Part shown: one piece after another, positions 9,006 to 17,627 of the stretch
How the letters are laid out: each line of letters begins with the position of its first letter
Numbering within the stretch: position 1 is the first letter of the stretch
Assembly (NCBI GenBank): GCA_946407065.1
Contig: CAMJMQ010000007.1
Span: 45,017-109,016 of the forward strand
Source: an uncultured Clostridia bacterium
GTDB taxonomy: Bacteria; Bacillota; Clostridia; Oscillospirales; Acutalibacteraceae
DNA: 64,000 bases
Direction: 5' to 3'
Notes under the pieces: model-generated
Told to the model about the DNA's origin: nothing
Database searches by the model: none
What the model saw: only the letters and a program-made list of their open reading frames with translations
Program-made: the position numbers and the translations under genes

Positions 9006-10636
9006 CAGTTTGTCGAAAAATCCAGCGAGAGCTGGGCTTTTTGTCGTATTTATGGTAAAATAGATACGGTGATTGAAATGTTGGAAAAGAACGTAAATAA
9101 TAGATCGTTAGTAGAGATCGTGAGCTTAGAGGATTTAGTCCCCGAGGATCATCTTTTGAGAAAGATAGATGCAGCGGTAGATTTCAGCAAGATCTATGAG
9201 TTTGTAGAAGATCTGTACTGTGAGGATAACGGCAGACCAAGTATAGATCCAGTCATACTGTTCAAGATGGTACTGATCCAACATCTGTATGGAATCACCT
9301 CTCTCAGACGAGTGGCAAAAGAAGTGAGTATGAATGTAGCATACCGTTGGTTTTTAGGGTACAGTCTGCATGATGAAACGCCACACTTTTCCACATTAAG
9401 CTACAATTTCAGGAAAAGATTCAACAGAGAAACGGTAGACAAGGTATTCTATTGGATACTGGATGAGATAGCGGAAGCAGGATATCTGAATACAGAAGCT
9501 GTATTCATAGACGGAACGCACATCAAAGCCAACGCCAACACTAAGAAAAAGATCAAGGAAGAAGTGCCGGTCGCGGCAAAGAGATATGCTGATGAGCTTC
9601 TTGAAGAGATCAACGAGGACAGAGAAGCACATGGAAAGAAACCGTTTAAAACTGACGAAGATAATGGCAACGATAACAATACGCCTTCAAAGCCTAAGAA
9701 GAAAAGAGATAACACTTCAAAGAAGAAGTTAAAAAGACGTAAGAAAAAAGCGAAGAAGAAAACAAAAGAGGTAACTAAAAGCACAACCGATCCCGAGAGC
9801 GGATTGTTCGTAAAGGGAGAGCATAAAAAACAGTTTGCTTATGAAGCGCATACAGCCTGCGACAAGAACGGTTTTGTATTGGAAACAGAAGTAACACCCG
9901 GCAATGTACACGACAGCGTAGCGTTTGACGATGTATACGACAAAGTAGTAGAGAGATATCTCGAAGTAGAAACCATCGTAGCAGACAGCGCATACAAAAC
10001 TCCGCACATAGCAAAGAAGATATTTGATGACGACAGAGTATTAGATACTGCGTACAAAAGACCGCAGACAAAGAAAGGCAACCACCCATATTACGAGTAT
10101 GTATATGATGAATACTATGACTGCATTATCTGTCCGGAATACCAAATACTGAACTACAGTACCACCAATCGCGACGGTTACAGAGAATACAAGAGCAATC
10201 CGGAGATATGCAGGAATTGTCCGAGCAGGCATCTGTGTACAGCTTCAAAGGATTGTGTAAAGACAGTAACCAAACACATCTGGCATGAGTACATAGAACG
10301 GTGCGAGGATATTCGTCATATACCTGAGTACGCGGAACTTTACAAAGAGAGAAAAGAGAAGATCGAGAGAGTATTTGCAGACGCGAAAGAAAAACACGCG
10401 ATGCGATACACTCCCTACAGAGGCTTGAACGCAGTTACCAACTGGGTCAGGCTTAAGTTTGCTGCCATGAATCTCAAAAAGTTGGCACTATGGAAAGCAA
10501 AAAGTAGGAAACATCACTCTCCTGACCCTGTTTTAGTTCCTATCTCAAATTACTGCTTACATTTTTTAGAAATCTTAATTCAAAAATTAAAGCCATGTTT
10601 CAACTTCCGCCGAAACATGGCTTTTTCTACAGCCTG
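9006..10636 (+). mobile_element. Intact IS1182-family insertion sequence
   Basis: Terminal inverted repeats CAGTTTGTCGAAAAATCCAGC (9006) and revcomp CAGGCTGTAGAAAAAGCCATG (ends 10636) around a DDE transposase ORF. Confidence 0.85.
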
Positions 10637-10637
10637 A
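9078..10637 (+). CDS. IS1182 family DDE transposase
   Basis: VSLEDLVPEDHLLRKIDAAVDFSKIYEFVEDLYCEDNGRPSIDPVILFKMVLIQHLYGITSLRRVAKEVSMNVAYRWFLGY...FIDGTHIKANANTKK...RVFADAKEKHAMRYTPYRGL. Confidence 0.96.
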   Translation: MLEKNVNNRSLVEIVSLEDLVPEDHLLRKIDAAVDFSKIYEFVEDLYCEDNGRPSIDPVILFKMVLIQHLYGITSLRRVAKEVSMNVAYRWFLGYSLHDETPHFSTLSYNFRKRFNRETVDKVFYWILDEIAEAGYLNTEAVFIDGTHIKANANTKKKIKEEVPVAAKRYADELLEEINEDREAHGKKPFKTDEDNGNDNNTPSKPKKKRDNTSKKKLKRRKKKAKKKTKEVTKSTTDPESGLFVKGEHKKQFAYEAHTACDKNGFVLETEVTPGNVHDSVAFDDVYDKVVERYLEVETIVADSAYKTPHIAKKIFDDDRVLDTAYKRPQTKKGNHPYYEYVYDEYYDCIICPEYQILNYSTTNRDGYREYKSNPEICRNCPSRHLCTASKDCVKTVTKHIWHEYIERCEDIRHIPEYAELYKERKEKIERVFADAKEKHAMRYTPYRGLNAVTNWVRLKFAAMNLKKLALWKAKSRKHHSPDPVLVPISNYCLHFLEILIQKLKPCFNFRRNMAFSTA

Positions 10638-10670
10638 CCGCTTGTTCATAACGAACAAGCGGTTATTTTT
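10637..10670 (+). terminator. Hairpin ACCGCTTGTTCATAACGAACAAGCGGTTATTTTTT
   Basis: Identical stem-loop core to 1571-1596. Confidence 0.8.
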
Positions 10671-10680
10671 TCTGTGATTA

Positions 10681-10971
10681 TTATGCTGTCACTATTTTAA
10701 AAATAACATTGGGCGAATTGCTGTGTACATCATCAAAAAACCTGAGCATAGTCTGCGCGTATTGTCGCATATCATCCGGCATTGTTTCTAACCCTTTGAT
10801 TTCAACGGTTACATTCTCATCATCTTCATACCAACCATCTAAACAGTCCCATAGAGCATCCCAATTCTCACCGTAATAATCCGGAAACTCAAACTTTGTT
10901 TTCAGTTCCCTATGGAGTTGTGCAGGATACTTCATATTGGTAAAATCTAATGTTATCTTTATTGCTTTCAT
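10681..10971 (-). CDS. Barstar family protein (ribonuclease inhibitor-like)
   Basis: MKAIKITLDFTNMKYPAQLHRELKTKFEFPDYYGENWDALWDCLDGWY; YYGxNWDALWD is the barstar signature; RBS GGAGGGTAAT. Confidence 0.93.
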   Translation of the reverse strand: MKAIKITLDFTNMKYPAQLHRELKTKFEFPDYYGENWDALWDCLDGWYEDDENVTVEIKGLETMPDDMRQYAQTMLRFFDDVHSNSPNVIFKIVTA

Positions 10972-11175
10972 ATTAAATAGATTACCCTCCTTATATAATT
11001 TCAATAAATGTTCTGTAATGATCAAGAGTAATAAAAATCAATCCGTCATAGGAGATTTCGATTATAGTTGCATAGTATTATGCAACTATAAAATGATTGT
11101 AACATTATTTTTTGTGTTTGTCGATAATCGATGGTAGAATCTTTACATTTACAAGATAATATAGCAACATAAAGA

Positions 11176-11203
11176 ACCGCCTGCTCACGAATGAACAGGC
11201 GGG
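11176..11203 (-). terminator. Hairpin CCGCCTGCTCACGAATGAACAGGCGG
   Basis: Stem-loop just downstream of recombinase remnant; A-rich on + side. Confidence 0.6.
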
Positions 11204-11204
11204 T

Positions 11205-11613
11205 AAATTTTATGCCGGAATCGGAATATTCTCTGTTTCCTCCATACCGAGGAAGAACTGGCGGAAATTCATATTCAGCTCGATGTTCAGGTCATAGTTG
11301 CGGCAAACGTCGATGCGTTTGATCATCGAATTAACGATCATCTTTTTCGCTTCTACGGTAGCACTGTCATACAGGCTCGACCATGAAATGATCTCATCAT
11401 ACTCAGGTCTTTGATAAGATTCTCCGAGGATTCTACCTCACGCTGTGCTTCGTCACAGTGTTCGTTCAAGCTCTGCACCCTTGCTTCGGATTCCTCGACC
11501 AATCCGGCGAGCATCGTCTGCGAAAAGGCGCTCTCTCTCTGAATGGACTTTACGACCTCTGCGCGGAGCTTATCTGGGGACAGCGTCGCAGACGCTATCT
11601 CAAAGAACATCAC
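11205..11613 (-). pseudogene. Large serine recombinase C-terminal remnant, frameshifted near 11400
   Basis: Frame 1: LRAEVVKSIQRESAFSQTMLAGLVEESEARVQSLNEHCDEAQREVESSENLIKDLS; frame 2: EYDEIISWSSLYDSATVEAKKMIVNSMIKRIDVCRNYDLNIELNMNFRQFFLGMEE. Confidence 0.7.
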
Positions 11614-11844
11614 AAAATCCTATACTATAACTTGCTCACCCAATGCAAGCTAATCGATCATCTCGCTGATATCAATGAAGAAGCGCAAAACATGTATGAC
11701 CGGCTCGTAAAACAGCTTGCAGAACAAGAAGGTGTTACCGAGAAGCTCAAAGGAGAAGATCCGTTAGAGTGGGTGGCAAAAATGAACAATATCAACTCAC
11801 GCGCAAGTGAGATCGTTTTTGCTGAAATCATCTATTCAATTTAA
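11580..11844 (+). pseudogene. TnpV-like transposon protein fragment
   Basis: RRRYLKEHHKILYYNLLTQCKLIDHLADINEEAQNMYDRLVKQLAEQEGVTEKLKGEDPLEWVAKMNNINSRASEIVFAEIIYSI. Confidence 0.7.
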
Positions 11845-12252
11845 TATTAACGGCTGCTGCAGTTCATCGATTGCAACAGCTGTTATCCTTTTATATAGCG
11901 TAACTTTTCCTCGTCGATCGGGATGGTAATTCTGCCTTTCATTACGCCCGGTTTATCCAAAATAACATCCAACGAAAAGGCTGGATAATAATTTATCACC
12001 AAGTCGGCGAAGGTCTCGCAGTCGGGCTGGATCAGGAAAGTCGTGTCAGCTATTTATTCCTCACACACGCTTTTCCAAAAGCCGATGTGCTGATAGAGCA
12101 GGTATTTTTCGCCTGCGAGGTGCTGAACTTTACGCTTTCTTTATGTGCAAGCCGGTATTCCTTCGGAAGAACGACATGGCATGGTTTTCATAAAAGCTCT
12201 GATCGGAGAAATCCGGTTGGGGCTTTTTTGCAAAGAGTTGATATTAAAGAGG

Positions 12253-12521
12253 TATAATACTAATCCTTAATAAAACCCTTTATCATCTATTGCGATAAAT
12301 TCCGCATAGCTTTGTTAGCGTCGTCGCTCGCCGTACTCGCTGAGAGCGGTCAAGTGTGACCACTCTCGTACTCGTGTGGCGGCTCCTCCTTCCCCCCACC
12401 GCGCAGGGGCGCGTCGGGGTCCCCGGATATGACATACGACAGTATGCCTGCGTCACTCGCCTCGCTCTGCGAAATTTATCACTAATATCTGATTAAATCT
12501 TTTTATCAAGGATTAGTATAA
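12253..12521. repeat. ~270-bp imperfect palindromic element (MITE-like or structured RNA)
   Basis: TAATACTAATCCTTAATAAAA (left) versus TTTTTATCAAGGATTAGTATA (right), nested GATAAATTCCGCA / TGCGAAATTTATC. Confidence 0.7.
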
Positions 12522-12677
12522 GGAGCAATCCGAAAACAGCAGGAGTGAATGATCTGCTTTTTATTTCAAACAATCTTCATACAAGTTTCACACGGTGTTC
12601 ACATAACGCGATTTATTTTTTAGTTTCATATTAGGTTCACCGATTACAATACAGGCATAGCACAGGAGGTGGCTCTT

Positions 12678-13193
12678 ATGAGAGATAAGATATTGAAGCG
12701 ATTTGCGGTGGGGACGGTCGGCGTATTCTTTGCTTACGCGCTGATCAAACAGCCGTTCGCGGTAATGAGCGATCCGAGCGCGCTGATTGCGGGTGATTGG
12801 AAGAAGACGGAACCAACCGCAGTGGTGCAGGCGACACAGCCCTCTTCAGCCGCTCCTACGGTATCTCCGACGGAATTGTTTATGCAGTATCAGGCGCAAA
12901 CAGCCGTCCCGGAAGAAATGCCGACCGAATCTCCGACAGAAGCGGTGACAGAAGCTCCGGAAGAAGTATACTACGAAGAGGATTCGTCGCAGGATGACGA
13001 TAATGATGCGGAATGGCAGCCCGAACCGGAAGAACAGTCCGGCGGCGACGCACCTTCCCTAACAGAATTTCTCTCGACCATGATATGCGGCGGGTGCAGG
13101 CACAACTGCTCGCTCGTCAGCCCGAGATGTATGAAAGGGCGCTCCAAGGCAGAGAGCGCAACGGTGGAATATTATGAAACCTACGGAGCATAA
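12678..13193 (+). CDS. Small membrane-anchored/secreted protein with acidic Pro/Thr linker and C-terminal CX2CX3CX6C motif
   Basis: MRDKILKRFAVGTVGVFFAYALIKQPF; ends FLSTMICGGCRHNCSLVSPRCMKGRSKAESATVEYYETYGA; RBS AGGAGG. Confidence 0.75.
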   Translation: MRDKILKRFAVGTVGVFFAYALIKQPFAVMSDPSALIAGDWKKTEPTAVVQATQPSSAAPTVSPTELFMQYQAQTAVPEEMPTESPTEAVTEAPEEVYYEEDSSQDDDNDAEWQPEPEEQSGGDAPSLTEFLSTMICGGCRHNCSLVSPRCMKGRSKAESATVEYYETYGA

Positions 13194-14436
13194 CAGCTTC
13201 AAAAATGAAGCGACAGAAACGATCAACAGGATCGAAACGGAAAACAGCAATCTCTTTGAATTGAAATGGTTTTTGGAAACAGCATTGTTAAGATTTGATG
13301 AAAGTTATCTGAAGAAAATCCAGCCGCAGGTGATCGTCCTCGGCAACGATATCCCTGCCGAAGTGCTGTATGCGGTATGCAATCACCCCTTTTATGTGCT
13401 CGGCGGCAGCCTCGGTACGGCGCACTGGGCGGATGAACTGACCCCGCGCGATACCGATCCGTTCAGCCGATCGACACTGGGCTGGCTGATCAATCCCGAT
13501 TTTGATATCACCAAAAATGCTCTGATTGTCACAGCCACATCCTCGGACAGCAGACGAAAGCTGATCGCTGTTCTGCAAAGCGCGGGGCGTCAGGTCGCCG
13601 CGATGGATGTCCCTCCGATGAACAACACGAGCAACGCGATTCACTACTATAAAGATCAAATGGTGATGCTTGCGGAGAAGATCGGCAAATATACGCACAA
13701 GCATCTGACAGGCGGTAATCTCAGACGCGCTGTCAGAAAGGTCGCGCGAGCTCACCGACAGTGGCAGCGCTTCACCGCGACTGCGTATGCGGCAAAGGGC
13801 TTCATTTCCGATGAGGCGGTTCTGTTGGTCACGCAGTGCATGTATTTTGCAGACAGCTTGAACGAGTGGGCGCTTCATGTCGCCGATTTGACAAAGGAAC
13901 TCGAAGCGCTGAACAAGCGGTTCATGCTCAAGCAAAAAGAAAAGCCTAATGTCCTGATCCTCGGCTCACCCGTCGTGTTCCCAAACTACAAGGTGCCGCA
14001 GCTGATCGCTTCGGCAAATATGCGGATCGCGGCGGTAGCCGACTGCCTCTCCTTAGAGGCGGCGCTGTCGGTCACGAGATGCAACCGGATGATCTCAGCC
14101 GACCGCATACTGGATCAGATCGCGCAGGATCATCTGCGGGCGACGTCCTCGGGCGCAAGAGTGAACAACGAGGGCTTATATTCCTACTTCCTGCACCTCG
14201 TCGATCAGCTCCGTCCTGACGGTATCGTGTGTCATATCCTGAAAGGTCAGATCGAATACGACTTTGAGCTGCCATATATCGAAAAGGCGGCGGAAGAGCT
14301 TGACATCCCGGTCTTCCGGCTTGAGACCGATTATCAGTATCAGGATATGGAGCAGCTCAGAATCCGTATGGAGGCGTTCGGCGAGATGCTGAATCAAAAA
14401 AATATCGTCAAAAGAAAGGCAAAACGAAGCGCATAA
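13174..14436 (+). CDS. 2-hydroxyacyl-CoA dehydratase D-component-like protein (diverged paralog)
   Basis: PNVLILGSPVVFPNYKVPQLI..; DGIVCHILKGQIEYDFELPYIEKAAEELDIPVFRLETDYQYQDMEQLRIRMEAFGEML is HgdB/DCCP-like. Confidence 0.85.
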   Translation: MKPTEHNSFKNEATETINRIETENSNLFELKWFLETALLRFDESYLKKIQPQVIVLGNDIPAEVLYAVCNHPFYVLGGSLGTAHWADELTPRDTDPFSRSTLGWLINPDFDITKNALIVTATSSDSRRKLIAVLQSAGRQVAAMDVPPMNNTSNAIHYYKDQMVMLAEKIGKYTHKHLTGGNLRRAVRKVARAHRQWQRFTATAYAAKGFISDEAVLLVTQCMYFADSLNEWALHVADLTKELEALNKRFMLKQKEKPNVLILGSPVVFPNYKVPQLIASANMRIAAVADCLSLEAALSVTRCNRMISADRILDQIAQDHLRATSSGARVNNEGLYSYFLHLVDQLRPDGIVCHILKGQIEYDFELPYIEKAAEELDIPVFRLETDYQYQDMEQLRIRMEAFGEMLNQKNIVKRKAKRSA

Positions 14437-14448
14437 AGGAGGATCACA

Positions 14449-16197
14449 ATGAAAAACAAAACAATAAAAAAGATTCTCTTTGCCGTATTCGCGGTTGCAA
14501 TATGCGTCGCGGCATACTTTGCGGCAGATCTGGCGTTCTTTCAATATGACGATCCCTTAGCACGCGCCTCATTGACCGTTGAAAACGACGACAAAAATTT
14601 ATCTTTCACCTATGATAACGACGCGATCACCCTGCACGGCGCGGAGAATTCGTTCGTTTACGCGCTGACAGTCGCGGGCGTCAAGACCGTCGACAGCGCC
14701 TATACTGAATCATTGCCGTCTGATTTTCTCGGCAGCTTCGCGGCTGTACGGATCGATGCGTCGAACGACGACGGCGACGGGATCACCGAGAAGATTTATC
14801 ATATTGCCAAGACCGATATGAAATATACGCAAGGCTATTCCACCTCGGCAAACGTGTTCCTCAGCGACGAGATACCCTTTGAGGTCGCGTATATCGACAG
14901 AGATCAATTTACGGTTTATCTCGGGGGTGAACCCGTTCCCAATGCCGCTGTCACCGTGACGCTTGCGAACGGCACGACAAAGCAGGTCACGACCGACGGG
15001 AACGGTAACATCAACGACCTTGACCTCAACGATGTTCGCAACGGTCTGACCTTTACCTATATCCCCGATGCACACAACACCTATACGCTCAACTATCAGG
15101 TGGAGGCGGATACGATCTTCACCGCGCGATGGCTGTCGGCGATGCTGCCGTTCGGTATCATCATTCTGATATCAATCATCTGCATCGCGTTGGATGTGTT
15201 GCTGAGAAAGCTGTTGTACAAAAAGGAAAAGATGCCGATCGGCAAAACAGCGATCGCTTCCAAAGATACACGCAAAAAGCGATTTGTATTCGGCTTTCAG
15301 ACGATCAGATGGATCATCATGATCCTCAGCTTCGGGCTGTTGATATTCGGCAGCAGGCTGACGGGAACGGTATTCACCAATGTCCAGCTTCCGGTGCTCG
15401 CCTGTCCGTACAACCTCGATCAGCTGACGAGCGCCGGATGCTATTACCTCAGTCACCTTGACGTACTGTTCGCCGAGGGCTGGCAGGAGATCCTCGCATT
15501 CGTCGGTACCTTTATCGTTTGCGCCGTCCTGCTCGGACGTGTTCTGTGCGGCTTTATCTGTCCGCTGGGATTTGTGCAGGACGTCGCGCATGAAGCAAGA
15601 CAGGCGTTACATATCGAGGGGATCTCCCTCAACGAGAAGATGTACACCGTCCTCAGGCTTGTCAAGTGGATCATGCTGATCATCTTCCTCGGGATCGGCT
15701 TTATCGGCGGCAATTTTTGCGACTTCTGTCCCGCGGCGGCGATCTCACCGGCACTGGCGGGCTTTAAATTGAGTCTGGGTCTCGGTGGCTTCTTCATGAT
15801 CGTCGTGATCGTCGCGGGCTTTTTCAAGCGCAGAGCCTTCTGCAATATCTGTCCGCTGGGCTATATCATCGGTCTGACGCACAAGGCGTCGTTGTTCAAG
15901 CTCAAAAAAGACGCGGTCGCCTGTACCGAATGCGGCGCGTGCTACGAAGCCTGCCCGATGGGGATCAAGTCGATCTTTACCGAGCGCGAGGGCAAGGATA
16001 TCCGCAAGATCGACGTCACCACCGCCGACTGCATTATGTGCGGCGAATGTGTGCGCCGATGCCCGGAAAACAATGCTCTAGCTATTACCTTCTGCGGAAA
16101 GAAGATATATAATGCAGACCGCATAAAATTCATGAAGCAATACGCCCCGAAACCCGACAAATACGCACCGTTTTATGATAATGAAAAGCACCGATAA
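14449..16197 (+). CDS. Membrane polyferredoxin (NapH/YccM-like, Fer4_5 + 2x[4Fe-4S]) with large N-terminal extracytoplasmic region
   Basis: GRVLCGFICPLGFVQD; NFCDFCPAAAISP; AFCNICPLGYIIG; CTECGACYEACPMGI; CIMCGECVRRCPENNAL; N-term GGEPVPNAAVTVTLANGTTKQVTTDGNGN. Confidence 0.9.
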   Translation: MKNKTIKKILFAVFAVAICVAAYFAADLAFFQYDDPLARASLTVENDDKNLSFTYDNDAITLHGAENSFVYALTVAGVKTVDSAYTESLPSDFLGSFAAVRIDASNDDGDGITEKIYHIAKTDMKYTQGYSTSANVFLSDEIPFEVAYIDRDQFTVYLGGEPVPNAAVTVTLANGTTKQVTTDGNGNINDLDLNDVRNGLTFTYIPDAHNTYTLNYQVEADTIFTARWLSAMLPFGIIILISIICIALDVLLRKLLYKKEKMPIGKTAIASKDTRKKRFVFGFQTIRWIIMILSFGLLIFGSRLTGTVFTNVQLPVLACPYNLDQLTSAGCYYLSHLDVLFAEGWQEILAFVGTFIVCAVLLGRVLCGFICPLGFVQDVAHEARQALHIEGISLNEKMYTVLRLVKWIMLIIFLGIGFIGGNFCDFCPAAAISPALAGFKLSLGLGGFFMIVVIVAGFFKRRAFCNICPLGYIIGLTHKASLFKLKKDAVACTECGACYEACPMGIKSIFTEREGKDIRKIDVTTADCIMCGECVRRCPENNALAITFCGKKIYNADRIKFMKQYAPKPDKYAPFYDNEKHR

Positions 16198-16342
16198 CTA
16201 TCGCAGTTGTTGCGAGGTCAATATGGGGTCCCCGACACGCCTGCGTGTTGGGGAGAGGACGAACGGCGATACGAGGTCAAGGCGTACCTACCGGATACGC
16301 CTACCGAGTTCAGCCGATGAGGACGAGAAAAGAGTGATAAGA

Positions 16343-17623
16343 ATGAGTGAGATATACACCCGACAGGGTACTCCGGAGGAGCGCAGGAAAGCGCGTTTTC
16401 TCAATAAATCTTCCGCGACCGCGATCAAGTATCTCAGAAAAATCGAAGACCTGCCGCATAAGCCGGAAGCGCTGAAGCCGTTCACGGATGTTTTAAAACA
16501 CGTTTTCGTCGATATGCAGGGCGCGGTGAAGCCCATGGGCGTCCCGTCCGTCGGCACCTACTGCGTGATGGTACCGCCCGAGCTGATCTACGCGGCGGGC
16601 GCGATGCCCGTCAAGCTCTGCGGCGGCAGTTATACCGCGTTCAACGTCGGCGACGATATCGCGCCGCGCGACGCCTGTCCGCTGATCAAGGCGATCATGG
16701 GCTTTGAGAGCATCGGCGTGATGCCGGTGTATCAGGAGTGTCAGATGATGGCGGTGCCGATCACCTGTGACTGCAAAAAGAAGCTCGCCGGCTACCTTGC
16801 CGAACACCGCAGAACCGTTACACTGCATGTCCCCTCCGGACGCGACCGCGACGAGGATATGGAGCAGTACGTCAGAGAGCTGTATCTGTTCAGCCAAAAG
16901 CTGACAGAAGTAACAGGAATCGAACTCAGCTATGAGCGTCTGTCATGGGCGTGCGGCATGACCGCGGCGGCACAGTATGAGCTGTCCCGCTTCATCGAAC
17001 TGCGGCGCAGATACCCGCTTGCCGTTAAGGGAACGCACTACATGGCGGCGATGAACGCAATCAGCTATACGCATATTTCGCTGTGGACGCAGTATATGCA
17101 TGACCTGTGTGATGAAACAGAGCAAAAAGCAAAGCGCGGCGAGATGGCGTCCAAAGAAAACCGTCCGCGCATCCTGATCACAGGCTCGCCGATCGTTTTC
17201 CCTAACTTCAAACTGCCGCTGTTGATCGAAGAAATGGGCGGCGCGCTGGTCGCAGACGAGACCTGTATGGGCGAACGCGGTGCTTATGATCCGCCCGCTA
17301 TCGTCGATCAAAGCACCGACGGTATCATGCGGGCATTGGCGAACAAGAGCACCCGTCCCTGCACCTGTCCGACCTTTGTCGATAACAAGCGTAGGCTGTA
17401 CCGTATCATGCAAATGCTGGAGGACTACAGGGTACAGGGCGTGATCTATCACGTTCTGCGCGGATGCCTCGTCTATGACTATGAGTATCAGGTAATGGAA
17501 GAAGAGCTCGGAAAGCTCGGTATTCCTATTATCCGCGTCGAGAGCGATTATAACGAAGAGGACGTCGAACAGCTCCGCATCCGTGTGGAAGCGTTTATTG
17601 AGCTGATCAAATACGGGAGGTAA
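16343..17623 (+). CDS. 2-hydroxyacyl-CoA dehydratase D-component family protein (canonical Cys-rich subunit)
   Basis: CVMVPPELIYAAGAMPVKLCGGSY..PRDACPLIKAIMGF..VPITCDCKKKLAGYL..RILITGSPIVFPNFKLPLLIEEMGG..IIRVESDYNEEDVEQLRIRVEAF. Confidence 0.93.
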   Translation: MSEIYTRQGTPEERRKARFLNKSSATAIKYLRKIEDLPHKPEALKPFTDVLKHVFVDMQGAVKPMGVPSVGTYCVMVPPELIYAAGAMPVKLCGGSYTAFNVGDDIAPRDACPLIKAIMGFESIGVMPVYQECQMMAVPITCDCKKKLAGYLAEHRRTVTLHVPSGRDRDEDMEQYVRELYLFSQKLTEVTGIELSYERLSWACGMTAAAQYELSRFIELRRRYPLAVKGTHYMAAMNAISYTHISLWTQYMHDLCDETEQKAKRGEMASKENRPRILITGSPIVFPNFKLPLLIEEMGGALVADETCMGERGAYDPPAIVDQSTDGIMRALANKSTRPCTCPTFVDNKRRLYRIMQMLEDYRVQGVIYHVLRGCLVYDYEYQVMEEELGKLGIPIIRVESDYNEEDVEQLRIRVEAFIELIKYGR

Positions 17624-17627
17624 GAAT

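Noticed and set aside
10681-10971. Complete toxin-antitoxin module around barstar
   Set aside because: No barnase-like or other RNase ORF on either side; only the inhibitor is present.
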